Source: Ilyonectria destructans
Lineage: Eukaryota; Ascomycota; Sordariomycetes; Hypocreales; Nectriaceae
DNA length: 64,000 bases
Assembly: GCA_020740775.1 (NCBI GenBank)
Contig: JAHEWK010000007.1
Span: 124,001 to 188,000, forward strand
Reading direction: 5' to 3'
Numbering within the stretch: the stretch's first letter is position 1; every line of letters begins with the position of its first letter. Below, piece by piece: positions 53,671 to 64,000 of the stretch. The position numbers were made by a program, and so were the translations under genes. Below the pieces are notes generated by a model, which ran no database searches, was not told the origin of the DNA, and saw only the letters and a program-made list of their open reading frames with translations.

Positions 53671-55183
53671 GACTAAATGAGCAATTTGCGGCCTTCAGAC
53701 GGGCTGTTAGAAGCACTGACCCACCGACAACGAGACCTGGAAGTTACAGAAGAGGCCCGTAAAACGAGAAAAAGAAAACACTGGTAAGGTAGCGAGGTCA
53801 AGTGCGTCAGACAGCATGCAATCAATCAGGGCGCCAGGGTATCAAGTAGTACAAGAAAGCAACTAGACCTCATGATTCTATGGGGTATTACCAACGACCT
53901 GGGCGCCGATCTCAACGGCAAAACGCCGTCACTCCTATGATCTTACTTGGGATGGTAGCTACATAGTGATAGCGCGCTTCTGCCTAACAGGAGTCAATCC
54001 TTCCGGTCTCTCGGCTATTCCACCTCAGAAAGAAATTGAGTTTGCTATTACAGACGCTAGTTACATAGGGAATAGGCGTAGGTACGTCTCTGATGCTGAA
54101 GTATACCCGGCTTTCTGCGGTGGATTGCAAATGTTACCTAATTAGCCACCTTTCCGACTTTCAGCGGTCCAAGAACCTGTGCAAAGGTACTAATCGGCTT
54201 GGCGGTGACCGGTTTTTGCACGAAACGGATGGCAAATTGGCCAGCGCAAAACGGCTGTCATTTTTCTCGGTTTACGCGTGTGTTTGCCCGAGCTTCTTGA
54301 GATCACAGTTGAGTCAGCTGGTGTCAAAGGTCATTCAATACAGCTCGGCTCATTACTCAAAAGAGGTTGCCCCGTGTGTCCCGTCGACATAACATCACAG
54401 ACGACTCGCACCTGCCAATAGAGAGGCGCATTTTTAGGTGTCTTGGTGGACATGGCACCAAGGTCGTGCGGATGGTACAGTCAATTTCCGCGTACCATGC
54501 TTAACGCCGAAATTACGATGGGGACTAGAGACTTGTACGCCGAGAAGAGAGACATGTGCTTCCAGGTCTAGTTGTAGCCCTCATGCTAACTACAACCTAT
54601 TTACCCCTCATGTGTCACTGCCCCTCGCCATAGCTCGTAAGGCAATTAGTCAGTCGGCGTGCCGCCCATGTTCAAGTCACCCGGCCAAGGTCCAGCGAGC
54701 GTTAGAATCCACGGGCCGCGCGAACCTACTCCCAGGACGCTAATTAGTACTGGTCCCACGGGGGGGCCGGATTAGAGGCGCCCCCCAGTACGTTGTGGAT
54801 CTTCCCCGTGCCCCTTTGGAGTGAACTTGATTATCAATCATCTAGGACGCGCGCGGTTATCCGCATCCGTTTCGACACCTTTCGTTCATGCGGTGAGCAC
54901 CCAGAAACTGCTTCCTAATGCTGGTGCCATTAATACAAGGATTAACATTTGCTTAGCAAGTTACCATAAATCAATTTGAACTGGGAGAATCGGGAAGACG
55001 GGGGGCTGAGAGGCTAGCTAGAGCAGATATATACTACACATGATGTATTCCCCCTCTGTCCCCAACCTCAAACCCTCATCATCGCCTTCATATTTACTAT
55101 AGAGATAATTGTGCCTCTCCCTAACTTGGCCTTGCACTCTCACACCACTCACGCCAGATTCCAAAAAAGGAACACTCAACGCA
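53671..55183. other. Intergenic region, no supported gene
   Basis: No coherent gene. Short frames at 54093-54743 lack motifs. CCCACGGGGGGGCCGG at about 54756 is a GC-rich spot. The last 150 bases form the promoter of the NmrA-like gene, with pyrimidine-rich sequence near the ATG. Confidence 0.5.
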
Positions 55184-56267
55184 ATGGCGGGAAAGAAGAT
55201 CATCACCGTGTTCGGAGCCACGGGTCAACAGGGCGGTTCAGTGGTTGACATTTTCCTGAATGACCCGAAGCTCAAGAACGAGTGGTCTGTACGCGCTGTT
55301 ACCCGAGACATCACCAAAGAATCTGCCAAAAAGCTCGCGGCACAAGGCGCTGAGGTTGTCCAGGTACGTCGGCTACCAGAGGCGGCCGTCACTTGGAGAG
55401 AAGATCAAAACATGGAACTAATACTAGTGGATAGGCTGACCTGTCAGACAAGAAGACATTAGGCAATGCCATCTTCGGCGCTGAAGCTGTGTTTGCTGTG
55501 ACGAATTACTGGGAGGCCATGGACGCCGAACTTGAAGTGAAGCAGGGCAAGGACATTGTTGATGCCGCAAAGGAGGCTGGCACTAAACTCTTTATTTGGA
55601 GCTCGCTTTACGATGTCAAGAAATGTACGTTGAACTACACCTGGGCGTAGTTGTCCAATTTGAACAGAGCTGACGCGGAACAGTGACAAATGGCAAGCTT
55701 CCCCACGTTTACCACTTCGACAGCAAGGCCGCAGTTGAGGAGTATGCCCGTTCTCTGGGTATTCCGGCGGTCTACTTTATGCCCGGCTTCTATATGTCCA
55801 ACCTCCCTGGCCAGATGTTACGTGCCAGCCCTCCTGATAATACCTGGACGTTTGCACTCCCCATGTCAGAGAGCGCGCCTATCCCGATGTTCGACATTTC
55901 CGACACAGGGAAAGTCGTCAAGTCGATCGCGCTCAACAGGGATAAGGTGTTGGGTAAGCGTGTCCTCGGCGCCTTTAAATACATGACGCCGAAAGAGATT
56001 ATCGAAGGGTTCAAGGCGGTCTATTCCGAGGCCGGGAAGACCGCGACGTTCTTCTCCACACCTCACGACGCCTACACTGATGCGCTCAAAGGCATGGGCT
56101 TGCCGGAGTTCGCGGCCACAGAGTTGCTGGAGAACATGCGTCTTATGGATGAGGGCGGATATTACGGTGGCGAGTCGCTGGATGAGAGCCATGCTCTCCT
56201 GGACGATCCGCTGACAACCTGGGAGGAGTTCATGAAGAAGTCTCCTCTGTTTAGGGAATTGAAGTAG
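55184..56267 (+). CDS. NmrA-like NAD(P)-binding protein, three exons
   Basis: Atypical short-chain dehydrogenase of the NmrA/HSCARG-like group, thought to sense NADP(H) or act as an oxidoreductase. Exons 55184-55363, 55435-55624 and 55684-56267 give 317 residues. The N-terminal Rossmann motif is ITVFGATGQQGGSVV. VRAVTRDITKESAKKLAAQGAEVV-type sequence follows, then ADLSDKKTLGNAIFGAEAVFAVTNYW, LFIWSSLYDVKK and the PAVYFMPGFYMSNLPG block, all standard for the family. The catalytic YxxxK of classical SDRs is absent. ATG 55184 is at the usual distance from the Rossmann strand. No regulatory partner is adjacent, so a role in nitrogen control cannot be assumed. Confidence 0.92.
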
Positions 56268-57749
56268 ACGGAAGTGGGTAGTGATGAATAGGTCTCTCCT
56301 TAAGCCTTAGTCCTGCCATAGTTTGTACCCATCTCTGGTTTTCTTGCTTCCACTTATTTCGTCTGATATTTTCTTTGCAAGCAATTCGCCCTTGCCATCA
56401 CCCGGAACACATTCTGTTGAGCCATTATCTCTAATTTCGGGTTTTCCACGCCTCCATCTCCATTTATATCCCATTATCGATCTATTGGAAAAGGAGATAG
56501 AAACCGTGACGTCAATTTGACTGCTTGCATTCCGTCTTTGGACCTGAACTGCGGCTGCTGGTGCTTGCAGTCGCCGAGAGTGGGTAACAAAAACACTCAT
56601 ACCTTCGAAATCGGGAGTGTCGGTACGTCACCGTGTCATCGGTCCGGGTTTCCGCAATCTCGACACCTTTCCAATAGCGTTCCGGCTTTCCGCGGCCACA
56701 CATGAAATAACGCATTAGGCGAGCCAAATATAGAGCTCGTGGTGCTTCCCCCGCAACAGCCCCGTTTAACGGCGAGATTCAGCTTCGGGGAACGCACCTT
56801 GTGTAGTCCCGCTCCCGCAGCAACACCGCCACCCGTAGCCAATAGAGCAACAGTCAATGTTCGGCTTCTTCATCGCGGCTTCCAACTGATATCGAATGTC
56901 GTCTTGGCAGGCGAGAGAGAGACTGGGTGTCAATGCTTTGTCTCTGTTGTCCGTCAGATGATGTAACCCTGCTTCTCTGCTTTCTCGTCCGCGTTTCGGC
57001 TATCATTCCACCGAGTGCAGAAGCTTCCTAGCCATCGCGTCACTAATTAGTGAAAGAATTTGGGTCACTTCACCACACCGCCACACTCAAACCCCGCAAT
57101 ATTAGTAACATCGCTTCCCGATAGCTCCGGCTGTGCGCTAATTCATGCATCCGAACCACTGGACCCTGCCATATCCCTGATGATGGTCACCTGTGGGGTC
57201 CCCATGGGGCCAAGATATTTCTCTTCTGTTGGCATGAGTCGATCTTTTGGCATACAGGGTTACCCGTTCTGCTTGAAGATCGGCCCCAGCTTTGATTCGC
57301 TGGCAAAATGCCCCAGTGTTAATTAACTCCAATGCTTCTATCAACTTCAGCCATGAATCATAGCTATCCTGCTGGGATGTAGTTCCATATCCATCGTCAT
57401 TGGCACAGTTGTCTTCATTAGACTCATCACTGTCCATACTTTATATACGCAACTGTTGGTTCGGATTTGTATGACATTTTTCAGTTCAGATTTTCGAGCC
57501 GCGACTTGTAGCTTTACAATAAGGGCTGAGTTAGTCCCTATTAACTCTTCCAGATTGAATTGAAAGCTATAGATATAGCGATAATTGGGATAGACCTTAT
57601 CAGTCTGCACTATAAGACGGAAAGGGAGAGGCATCTTATTCTGTTGGGATACCGGTTGGTTGAGGTGTGTAAGGATATAAGGATAGCTGGAATGTAAGAG
57701 GTGAGGCCTGCAGAGCTTTTATATCCATCAGGATTTTTTGCCTTTTCTT
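56268..57749. other. Intergenic region, no supported gene
   Basis: Only short frames on both strands; none with a recognised domain. The right part (57640-57750) becomes pyrimidine- and AT-rich before repeat B copy 2. Confidence 0.45.
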
Positions 57750-58012
57750 CTAGCTTTTTTAAGATCTAGCTTTTCCAGCAGATCTAGCTCTTTTAAGATA
57801 TAGCTATTCCTATAGCTTATTAAGGTATTGGGAAAGATAACCAGTTAGACTAGAAACCTTAATCTATTTGAGTAACTATTGATCTTTAAATTGACTGGGT
57901 ATATAGTCTGTATTACTAATACTATTATTAGTATTTTCTTTGTACTGTTAAGCTTCTAGTCCCCCCTCTGGGTATATATGTACTAGGGCACCCTAACCTC
58001 TTAATATACGCA
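57750..58012. repeat. Dispersed repeat B, copy 2 (RIP-mutated)
   Basis: Aligns with copy 3 (62427-62662) over about 240 bases from CCAGCAGATCTAGCT through GACTAGAAACCTTA and CTGGGTAT to CCTAACCTCTT. Differences are enriched in TpG>TpA and CpA>TpA (TATGTAG to TATATAG, ATTGTTGG to ATTATTAG, ACCAGG to ACTAGG), the RIP mark. Begins with internal near-duplications of AGATCTAGCTTTT. Confidence 0.8.
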
Positions 58013-58079
58013 ATTTGTATACCGCAAAAGATCGAAAGCCGCCATAAAACTCATAGCACTCGTTTTTCTATGCGCCACG

Positions 58080-58480
58080 GTTACCCATACGTTCTACACT
58101 ACCTACGACAACCATCGCTACCTCAAATCCGACCTCACCGTCCCTGTATCACAGAAAGGCTATCTCTCTGCGTCCTGCAATGACAAACTCCCTGTTCCTG
58201 GAGAAACACCTCTTATTGTTGGCGAGTGGAGTCTGGGGCCAAAGACGTCTGAAGAACATTCCCCTCAGTCCTAAGTAGCCAATAACACGAACAAGGACTT
58301 CTAAAAAAAATGGTGGGCTGTACAGGTTATAGCCTATGAGAAGGCACTGGGGTGGACGTTTAGTCGTGGAAGACCGAGCTGGATACCGATTGTCTTTGGA
58401 GTTACCTTAAGGCTGTTCGCCCAGGAGTGATTAAAACAGATACAGGCAAAGCTTATAAGCTCAGGGCGTGTTGAGCAAGA
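58080..58480 (+). pseudogene. C-terminal fragment of a GH5 exo-beta-1,3-glucanase-like gene
   Basis: Homology to fungal glycoside hydrolase family 5 exo-1,3-beta-glucanases, enzymes that trim beta-glucan in cell walls. One frame reads YDNHRYLKSDLTVPVSQKGYL, then PLIVGEWSLGP, where the Glu of GEW is the position of the family's catalytic nucleophile. After a stop (58273-58275) the same domain continues with NTNKDF, stop, KKWWAVQVIAYEKALGWTF, and in another frame WKTELDTDCLWSYLKAV to about 58470. Only the last 130 or so residues are present, with at least two stops and one frameshift. The left end directly follows repeat B copy 2, so the truncation may be linked to that element. Confidence 0.65.
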
Positions 58481-59710
58481 TTGTTAGGCCCAGAACCGTA
58501 CTTGGGTATAGGGTTAGGGGGTTAACCCCTAGGGATGAAAATGTGCAATATTCTTTATACCTCAGTGAGATTATTATAATTCCTAGGGTTAGATAACGCC
58601 TATAAGAAGTAAAGGCTAAGAAAATACAGATATAACATCTTTAATACTTTAATAGGCCTTTTGAGGGTGTTTTCATCCTAGGTCCCAGATATATTGCTTA
58701 TACTGTGGTGATGTCTTCTCGACGTTCTGAACCTCTATTTCCAGTCCCTGCTAGCTGTAAGTGGCTCCATCCAACTTTGGTGCAACCTTCATTTTCCCGC
58801 CCACCCTCTCTGGTTTCGTCGACCTTCTTATCGAGCTATTCTTCTTTACCTCGATACTTAGGAAGGGGAATAAGCTGGGCGTTCTGGGAGAGGATATAGT
58901 AATATATCGGAAGGAGGTGTTCTCTTATTTATGGTAATTACCAGGCTGAAGCTGAATGTTAAAAGCTTTATATGTCTTAGTTATATACAAGTTGATAGTG
59001 TTAATAAAAAAGTGGTTAACTTAGGAATATAATACTTAACTTATCTTCAGGCTATTATAGGGTATTACAATAAACTACTATTATTTCTTATATAGAACTA
59101 AGATAATTAGAGAAGAGACTATATATATAAGATAAAATATAAGAGTAAGGAGTTTAATATAGTAATTTTTATAGTAGCTAGTAAGTTAATATTATCTTAA
59201 AATAAGGTTATATAATAAAACTTGTTAATAATATAGCTAAGTTATATATATTAATAGATATCTTCATATATTATTTTAAGACTCTAAGTTTAATAATTAA
59301 TAAGCTTACTCCCCAATTTATACAATACTGCTTTAGTAGCTACAGTGAATCCTTAAGAGACTCTCTATTTGCTACTTTTAGGACCTAATTAGTAAGAAAA
59401 TACACTATTGACGCAGTAGCCTCTGATTTCTCTCTGACTTCTAAGTTTAAAGGCTAGCCGGTATTATACAGTGTCCAATTTATCAAAATGTCGAGGATGA
59501 GCAACTGAGAATTCTGCAATGCTGAATAAAGGCTGCTTCTTTATAATAGCCTCATGTGGATAGTTTCTTCACTTTTGTAACCCGGGGACATAATGTTTTA
59601 ATAAATCTTTTTTTTTCCCTCAAATAATGCCACGCCTTCCAAAGGATGCCGACTGACATTGGTAAAACAGTGGTTTCTAGGATGCCAGAACGGGCGGGCA
59701 CAGAACCTGC
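58481..59710. other. Mostly AT-rich, RIP-like sequence
   Basis: About 58900-59420 is very AT-rich with many TATA/TTAT runs and no frame, as expected of heavily RIP-mutated repeat DNA. GGGTTAGGGGGTTAACCC at about 58510-58528 is a small near-palindrome. A small frame at 58705-58899 lacks support. The 3' flank of the aldo/keto reductase follows. Confidence 0.55.
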
Positions 59711-60697
59711 TTAGGTGTCGACAGGCATGCCATCGGGATACCTTCCACCAGCCACCTCGAACTTGGCCAATGTAGCATCAAGGGCGTCCATCTCCTCATC
59801 AGTGAGATCAATCTGTTTGGCATTCTCATGCACCTTGGCAGCAGTGGTGCCGCCTGGGATAGCGATGATGGTAGGCATCCCTGGGCGGCGCTGTAGAGAC
59901 GTGACCCATCCCAGGGCGAGCTGGGCAGGCGTGCAACTCCTCTTGGCGGCCATTTCCTCAACCTGCTTGACTAACTGAAGGTTGATCTCAAAGTTTCCGG
60001 GGTGGAAGCGGGGCAGGTGGCGGCGGGAGTCAGATTCAGGGATGTCATCGAGGCTCTTGACCTGACCAGTAAGGAGGCCTCTACCAAGGGGCGAGTAGGC
60101 GATCAAGGGGATTCCGTACTCAACACAGGCCTTGGCCACGCCATTAGTGAGGACTTCAGTGGAGAAAAGGCTCAGTTCGACCTCGACACCGACAATCTTT
60201 GTAATCTTAACGGCTTCGTGAATAGTGGCGGCCGAGACCTCGGAGAGGCAGATGCCGCCGAGTTTCCTGGTCTGGACGTACTCCCTTTCAAGTACGCCAA
60301 AGGTCGTCTCGAGGGGCACCTTGGGGTCGCGGCGGGCGCACTCGAAAATGTCGAGCTTCTTCCTGCCCTTAAGCTGGGCGAGGGTAGAGTCGAGGGAGTG
60401 GCGGATGTACTCGGGCGAGCCGTCCAGCTGCATATCGGGCCTGAGGCCGCCCTTGATACTCAGGACGACCTTGTCGGCGTCCTCGGGGTACTTTTCGAAG
60501 TAGGCCGCCAGGAGGGTCATGCTGTTGATCTCAGGGGTGCCGTAGAAGTCGCCTCCGTTCCAAAGGGTCATGTTGTTGTCGATGGCGGCGCGCAGGGCCT
60601 CAAAGGCCTGTTCATGGGGAATGGGATCCTTGCGCCAGGTGAAGTTCATCAGGCCGTAGCCTCGAGAGCCTACTTTGCGTCCGACGAGGTCAGGCAT
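59711..60697 (-). CDS. Aldo/keto reductase (pyridoxal reductase-like)
   Basis: NADPH-dependent carbonyl reductase with a TIM barrel, 328 residues, no intron. The catalytic Asp/Tyr/Lys positions are recognisable: GGDFYGTPE holds Tyr52, and VLSIKGGLR holds Lys82. The region normally carrying the catalytic His reads DIFECARRDP, the ARxDP form seen in yeast pyridoxal reductases (Plr1 type), so that function is the best guess. GLSEVSA-type (here GICLSEVSAATI) and AYSPLGRGLLTG are standard blocks, and IIAIPGGTTAAKVHENA is the coenzyme-binding segment. The ATG at 60697 gives the usual start. It stands between RIP-like DNA and a dead chitinase fragment, yet is intact. GC content is clearly higher than the flanks. 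Confidence 0.92.
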   Translation of the reverse strand: MPDLVGRKVGSRGYGLMNFTWRKDPIPHEQAFEALRAAIDNNMTLWNGGDFYGTPEINSMTLLAAYFEKYPEDADKVVLSIKGGLRPDMQLDGSPEYIRHSLDSTLAQLKGRKKLDIFECARRDPKVPLETTFGVLEREYVQTRKLGGICLSEVSAATIHEAVKITKIVGVEVELSLFSTEVLTNGVAKACVEYGIPLIAYSPLGRGLLTGQVKSLDDIPESDSRRHLPRFHPGNFEINLQLVKQVEEMAAKRSCTPAQLALGWVTSLQRRPGMPTIIAIPGGTTAAKVHENAKQIDLTDEEMDALDATLAKFEVAGGRYPDGMPVDT

Positions 60698-61769
60698 GAT
60701 GTAATGTAATGCAGAGCGTGAGGGCTTGGAATTATGGGTATGTGTGAAGCGCGATTGTCGCTGACGTCGAGCTCCTGTTGTGGTGAGAGTGTGTCGGTCA
60801 AGAAGTCTGATGAAAGAGGAACTGTATATGCTGGGTTCTTCTTGACCATTTATGCTCGGCTTCCATGATGATTGTTGACCTCACGTTCGGCCGCATTGCA
60901 GTACGGGATTCATAGAAAGGCGCAACGCCTCTAGTGACATCTGAACGCCACCCAATATCCCCCGAACCCGCCTTTCCACAAAGCGCTTTCCACATATTGC
61001 ACAGCGTTTCTGTTAGCAGCAACTGGAGCACGAGAACATGTCTCGTGTGTGCAATGGATTGGTAATGGATTGGTAATGGTGGGCGATTGAGAGCGTGATC
61101 GGGTTTACGGAGTATTGAGCACAGAAATGCCCTCTGGTCTTAACCCCGTTATCCCCGCTGAAAACCTACTACTCACCACAGCGCCACTGCTCCACTACTC
61201 CAGAGCGCCGGGGACCGCGCGGCGACGTAAAGGGAATGGATATCGAGTTCCTTGTCAATACATTGGTTTTCCCCGTATACGCAGGTGGGGCTATGGCGGG
61301 GTGCCAGGCCGGAGGGACCGTATAGAATTAACTCCGACGAGCCAGCGGTGTGGGGAGCTTTCCGTGAGCCCCGGCGGTTGCAGAATACGCGTATTTAAGC
61401 CTCAGTCGTATTTAATCGCGGTGAGGGCTTCAAAGGGGGTGTGGATAATATTCGTCAGGCACACCCCCCATTGATCGTCCCTAATGGAGTCTCTTCGCAA
61501 GTGAGGTTCGTAGAAAAGCGGACAAGATTCAGCCGAACTCCGCCGAGAACGCTCATAGTCACCGTGACGATAATGACCATGCGCGTACTACACTCCAAGC
61601 CACAATATCCCAGAGGAACGGCTCAAGATGTTGCGTTCCAGTGCTGCCGCTTAGAATGCCCGCACCGAAGGCGCATCGGCGTGGCCCATGTCCGAAAATG
61701 CCGTGATGACGTCCCTGGATGCGGACGCACTAGAGAAGGACTTAGAATTCTCCGCAAATTCGTCTCTCA
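60698..61769. other. Intergenic region, no clear gene
   Basis: Promoter of the aldo/keto reductase, then unassigned sequence. Frames at 61115-61474 and 61441-61770 have no motif I can name; the latter may be further eroded chitinase sequence or random. Confidence 0.4.
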
Positions 61770-62330
61770 ATGCCCCCTCCCTCAGGATACGGGCACTAGT
61801 GCCGATTCTGACGCTGTTGATGCGCTGAATGCCAACACTTGGACTACCCTAAACATTGACCAGTTTCTCCAAGACTGGGTCGCCGCCAACCTCACTGCCG
61901 CCGACTCGAACAATGTCCAGGCACTTTCCCATTCCTTTGGGGCTCCTAACTTCTTTTGGTAGATGCGCTGAATCTTTCGAAGAAGGGCTGGAGCTGGAGC
62001 TAACTGTTTGTAGCAGCATAGACAGCTTCTACAACGCCGGTCAACCTTGCCTTCCAGTCGACCCCCTGCTTGATACGTCTGAAGTCGTTCGTTGTAAGAA
62101 AACTCAAGCATAACCAGACTGCATATAGGCACTGCTTGTTAGCCATCCAGAATTGGAACAGCTACATGAACTCAGTCAACACCGCCATCAACTTTGCCTC
62201 GAGCATCATGCCACTGTATCTCCCTGGCGTAGTCAGCGACCTCTACCACGACATCACCCCGTTGAAAGACTTCTACAAGATGTTTTGTCACAACTATCAT
62301 CAGATTCTAGGACCATGTTTTCTTTTTTGT
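61770..62330 (+). pseudogene. C-terminal fragment of a class V (GH18-type) chitinase gene
   Basis: Matches the region after the catalytic barrel in large fungal class V chitinases with LysM-type architecture, which digest chitin or deliver killer-type activity. From about 61784 the frame reads SDAVDALNANTWTTLNIDQFL and SFGAPNFF. An apparent intact intron (61960 to about 62012, with GCTAAC branch and TAG acceptor) joins to SIDSFYNAGQPCLPVD, keeping the Cys. A second intron-like gap precedes LLAIQNWNSYMNSVNTAI and LPGVVSDLYHDITPLKDFYKM. Neither the GH18 barrel nor a start is present, and the sequence ends in repeat B copy 3. It is therefore a genomic fragment and not a processed copy. No full enzyme is encoded here. 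Confidence 0.65.
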
Positions 62331-62426
62331 GCCCTCATAACCGGCCACAGGCTCGAGCCCCTGAAGGCTCGGATCCCTGACTTAGGTCACGAGACTGTCT
62401 TTTCCTTCATGTATATAAGGACTGCT

Positions 62427-62662
62427 TTCCAGCAGATCTAGCTTTTACAAAATGCAGCTGTTACTGTAGCTCATCAAGGTATTATAAAAGGTAACTAGTT
62501 GGACTAGAAACCTTAGTCTGTCTGAGTAAACTGTTGACCTTTAAATGGACTGGGTATGTAGTCTGTATTGTTGATCCTATTGTTGGGGTTTCTTTTACTG
62601 TTGAGCTTCTAGTTCCCCCTCTGGGTATGTGTGTACCAGGGTACCCTAACCTCTTGATATAT
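62427..62662. repeat. Dispersed repeat B, copy 3 (least mutated)
   Basis: Best preserved copy, same strand as copies 1 and 2. Directly follows the chitinase fragment. It contains CCAGCAGATCTAGCT, GGACTAGAAACCTTAGTCTG, GGACTGGGTATGTAGTCTG and GGGTACCCTAACCTCTTG. No target-site duplication or terminal repeat was identified. Confidence 0.8.
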
Positions 62663-63018
62663 TTCCCTATTTAATTAGTAATTCTTTAACCTCTTTTTCC
62701 ACTTTTTATAAAATTTAATCTAATAATAATAAATAAAGATAATAATGGGTTTTAGAACTAACCGCAGGATAAAGTTAGTAGGTAGCTAGCTTTATAAAAC
62801 TAACAGGTATTAGAGACAACTTAAGCGAGACAACTCGGAAAAAGTGTTATTCCTTAGCTCGGGATTCAAAAACTCAGGGGCGGGCACCTATGACGACGAC
62901 AAAGAACACACTTTACCCCTCTCCCACAGGCTCCTAATAGATCTCTCTCTATTTGCGCCCAATCCGCCTTAATATTTTACTTTTGCTTATCACTGAAACC
63001 AACCGATATATAACTACC
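62663..63018. other. AT-rich tract and promoter of the terminal regulator
   Basis: 62690-62790 is AT-rich and RIP-like. 62830-63018 is the probable promoter and leader of the Zn2Cys6 gene, with pyrimidine-rich TCTCCCACAGG and CTCTCTCTATTTG stretches. Confidence 0.5.
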
Positions 63019-63030
63019 ATGCAACAATGA
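63019..63030 (+). promoter_or_regulatory. Three-codon upstream ORF overlapping the regulator start
   Basis: ATG CAA CAA TGA at 63019-63030 ends across the first ATG (63027-63029) of the Zn2Cys6 gene, whose start is ATGATG. Such a stop-start overlap can limit initiation or allow reinitiation. Whether the transcript includes it is unknown. Confidence 0.4.
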
Positions 63031-64000
63031 TGCCTGTTGCATCCGAGTCGGTGTCGAACCAGGGCAACGAACACCGCCCGAGGAAACGAGTTCGCATGGC
63101 CTGTAACAGATGTCGGCGGCAGAAATTGAAGGTATGCTGCATACCTTATACTGTGGTAGTGTATGTAGCGAGCGCCTCTGCTTGCTACTTCAGAAATTGA
63201 TCACCACCTAGCGTTCGGTCTTACGCCAACATAAAGACCTATTGTATTGACCTGCCTATCACTCAAGTGCGATACCGAGCGACCTTGCGCCCTTTGCGTC
63301 CGCTCAGCCGTCGAGTGCGTCACAGACGCCCGAGATCTCCCCTGGTACGTTTAAAGCATAAGCCATCCATCTTCAGTACTCCCATTGTAACACAAAGTAT
63401 GGATAGGTCCAAAGATCAAGATAGGGACTCTGCTGTTCATGGTGGCGGACCACCGACAACGATTTCCTCAAGAACTGACCGAACATTGCCCGAAGCTCTT
63501 ACGCCCAATGCGTGGCCATTAGAAACACCATGGCAACCAACTGCTTTTCATGAAACCAGCCAACTGGACGAGAATGCTACGATTCCCCGGAATTACCCCC
63601 GAGATACGTCGGCCGTAAAGTTGACACAGGACGTAAGGCCCTTATTGACACTCAAAATGACCCAAGATGATAATCTTGGAAAACTGACATGAATGATGGC
63701 CAGATCTTGCAGCAACTGAGCCCTGATGCCTCACTGAATACCGATACTTCAGCATTGCCGGGTGGCTCATTCAACAATACAGCTCTGTCTCCAGACGCCG
63801 TTCCGATCAATCAAATACTCGGATTAGATTTGCCCTCCAAAGTCGTTTCAGACGACTTGGTCAACGCCTACTTCGAATCCGTGCACTGGTTCATGGTGCT
63901 GTTCCATGAGCCTTCATTCCGTCAACGATACAATGCCATCATGTTGGCAGGTCAGGCTTCGCCGAAGGATCTTCCATTCCTCGTTTGCTTGATGCTGCTT
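63027..64000 (+). CDS. Zn2Cys6 transcription factor, 5' part (runs off the window)
   Basis: Exons 63027-63131, 63268-63344, 63398-63632 and 63704 to the window end. The binuclear cluster is complete: Cys residues in MACNRCRRQKLK and, after the first intron, CDTERPCALCVRSAVEC, with the intron at the usual place before CD. A basic stretch (RPRKRVR) precedes it. A long Ser/Thr/Pro-rich linker follows, with EALTPNAWPLETPW. The last exon enters the fungal-specific middle homology region: SDDLVNAYFESVHWFMVLFHEPSFRQRY and DLPFLVCLMLL. The third intron (63633-63703) was placed by frame continuity between TQD and ILQQL. The C-terminus is beyond 64000. Targets cannot be inferred; no enzyme cluster is adjacent within the window. 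Confidence 0.88.

Noticed and set aside
60002..60709. Long plus-strand open frame (235 codons)
   Set aside because: Antisense shadow of the GC-rich aldo/keto reductase gene; no recognisable motif.
1..64000. CRISPR arrays, rRNA genes, telomeric repeats
   Set aside because: No regular spacer-repeat pattern, no rRNA-like conserved stretch and no TTAGGG array was found.

Overview
The window comes from a filamentous ascomycete (Pezizomycotina). Most genes carry short introns (about 45-180 nt) with GT..AG ends. The families are typical of that group: HET domain, Zn2Cys6 regulators, Pth11-like rhodopsin-domain membrane proteins, NmrA-like and SRR1-like proteins. Copies of dispersed repeats differ by CpA>TpA and TpG>TpA changes, the mark of repeat-induced point mutation (RIP). 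No rRNA, credible tRNA, CRISPR or bacterial-type operon was seen. The genus cannot be fixed from sequence reading alone. Exon boundaries were worked out by hand from splice signals and protein continuity.

Layout. 0-3 kb: remains of a LINE ORF1 and a pogo/Tigger-type transposase. 3.5-22.1 kb: a dense block of metabolic genes: Baeyer-Villiger monooxygenase, HSL-type esterase, nine-exon APC permease, short-chain dehydrogenase, Zn2Cys6 regulator, quercetinase-like cupin, cytochrome P450, dienelactone-hydrolase-like protein and a medium-chain reductase. 23-28 kb: a small beta-rich protein, a small secreted protein, an SRR1-like protein and a double-GNAT acetyltransferase. 28-39.4 kb: a decayed zone with broken genes (unknown protein, coiled-coil GTPase, DUF6603 protein, HExxH metallopeptidase), three copies of repeat A, an intact Pth11-like gene and an intact F-box protein. 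39.4-41.5 kb: an intact HET-domain gene directly beside one repeat A copy. 41.5-56.3 kb: sparse, with a 2-oxoglutarate oxygenase, a second Pth11-like gene, a two-domain alpha/beta hydrolase, a 31-bp minisatellite and an NmrA-like protein. 57-64 kb: repeat B copies next to fragments of a GH5 glucanase and a class V chitinase, AT-rich RIP-like tracts, an aldo/keto reductase, and the start of a Zn2Cys6 regulator cut by the window end.

How the genes may work together. The 3.5-22.1 kb block has no polyketide synthase, peptide synthetase or terpene synthase in view, but it has an importer-type permease, a regulator and enzymes for hydroxylation, Baeyer-Villiger oxidation, ester or lactone hydrolysis, cupin-type ring cleavage and enone reduction. 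This fits a catabolic cluster for a cyclic or aromatic compound better than a classical biosynthetic cluster; that is an inference. Short CGG-type motifs recur in several of its promoters (GGCTTCCG in three intergenic regions, CGGCTCGGAG in two). The regulator has lost one of its six zinc-binding cysteines and the P450 could not be modelled cleanly across its middle, so the cluster may be silent or decaying.
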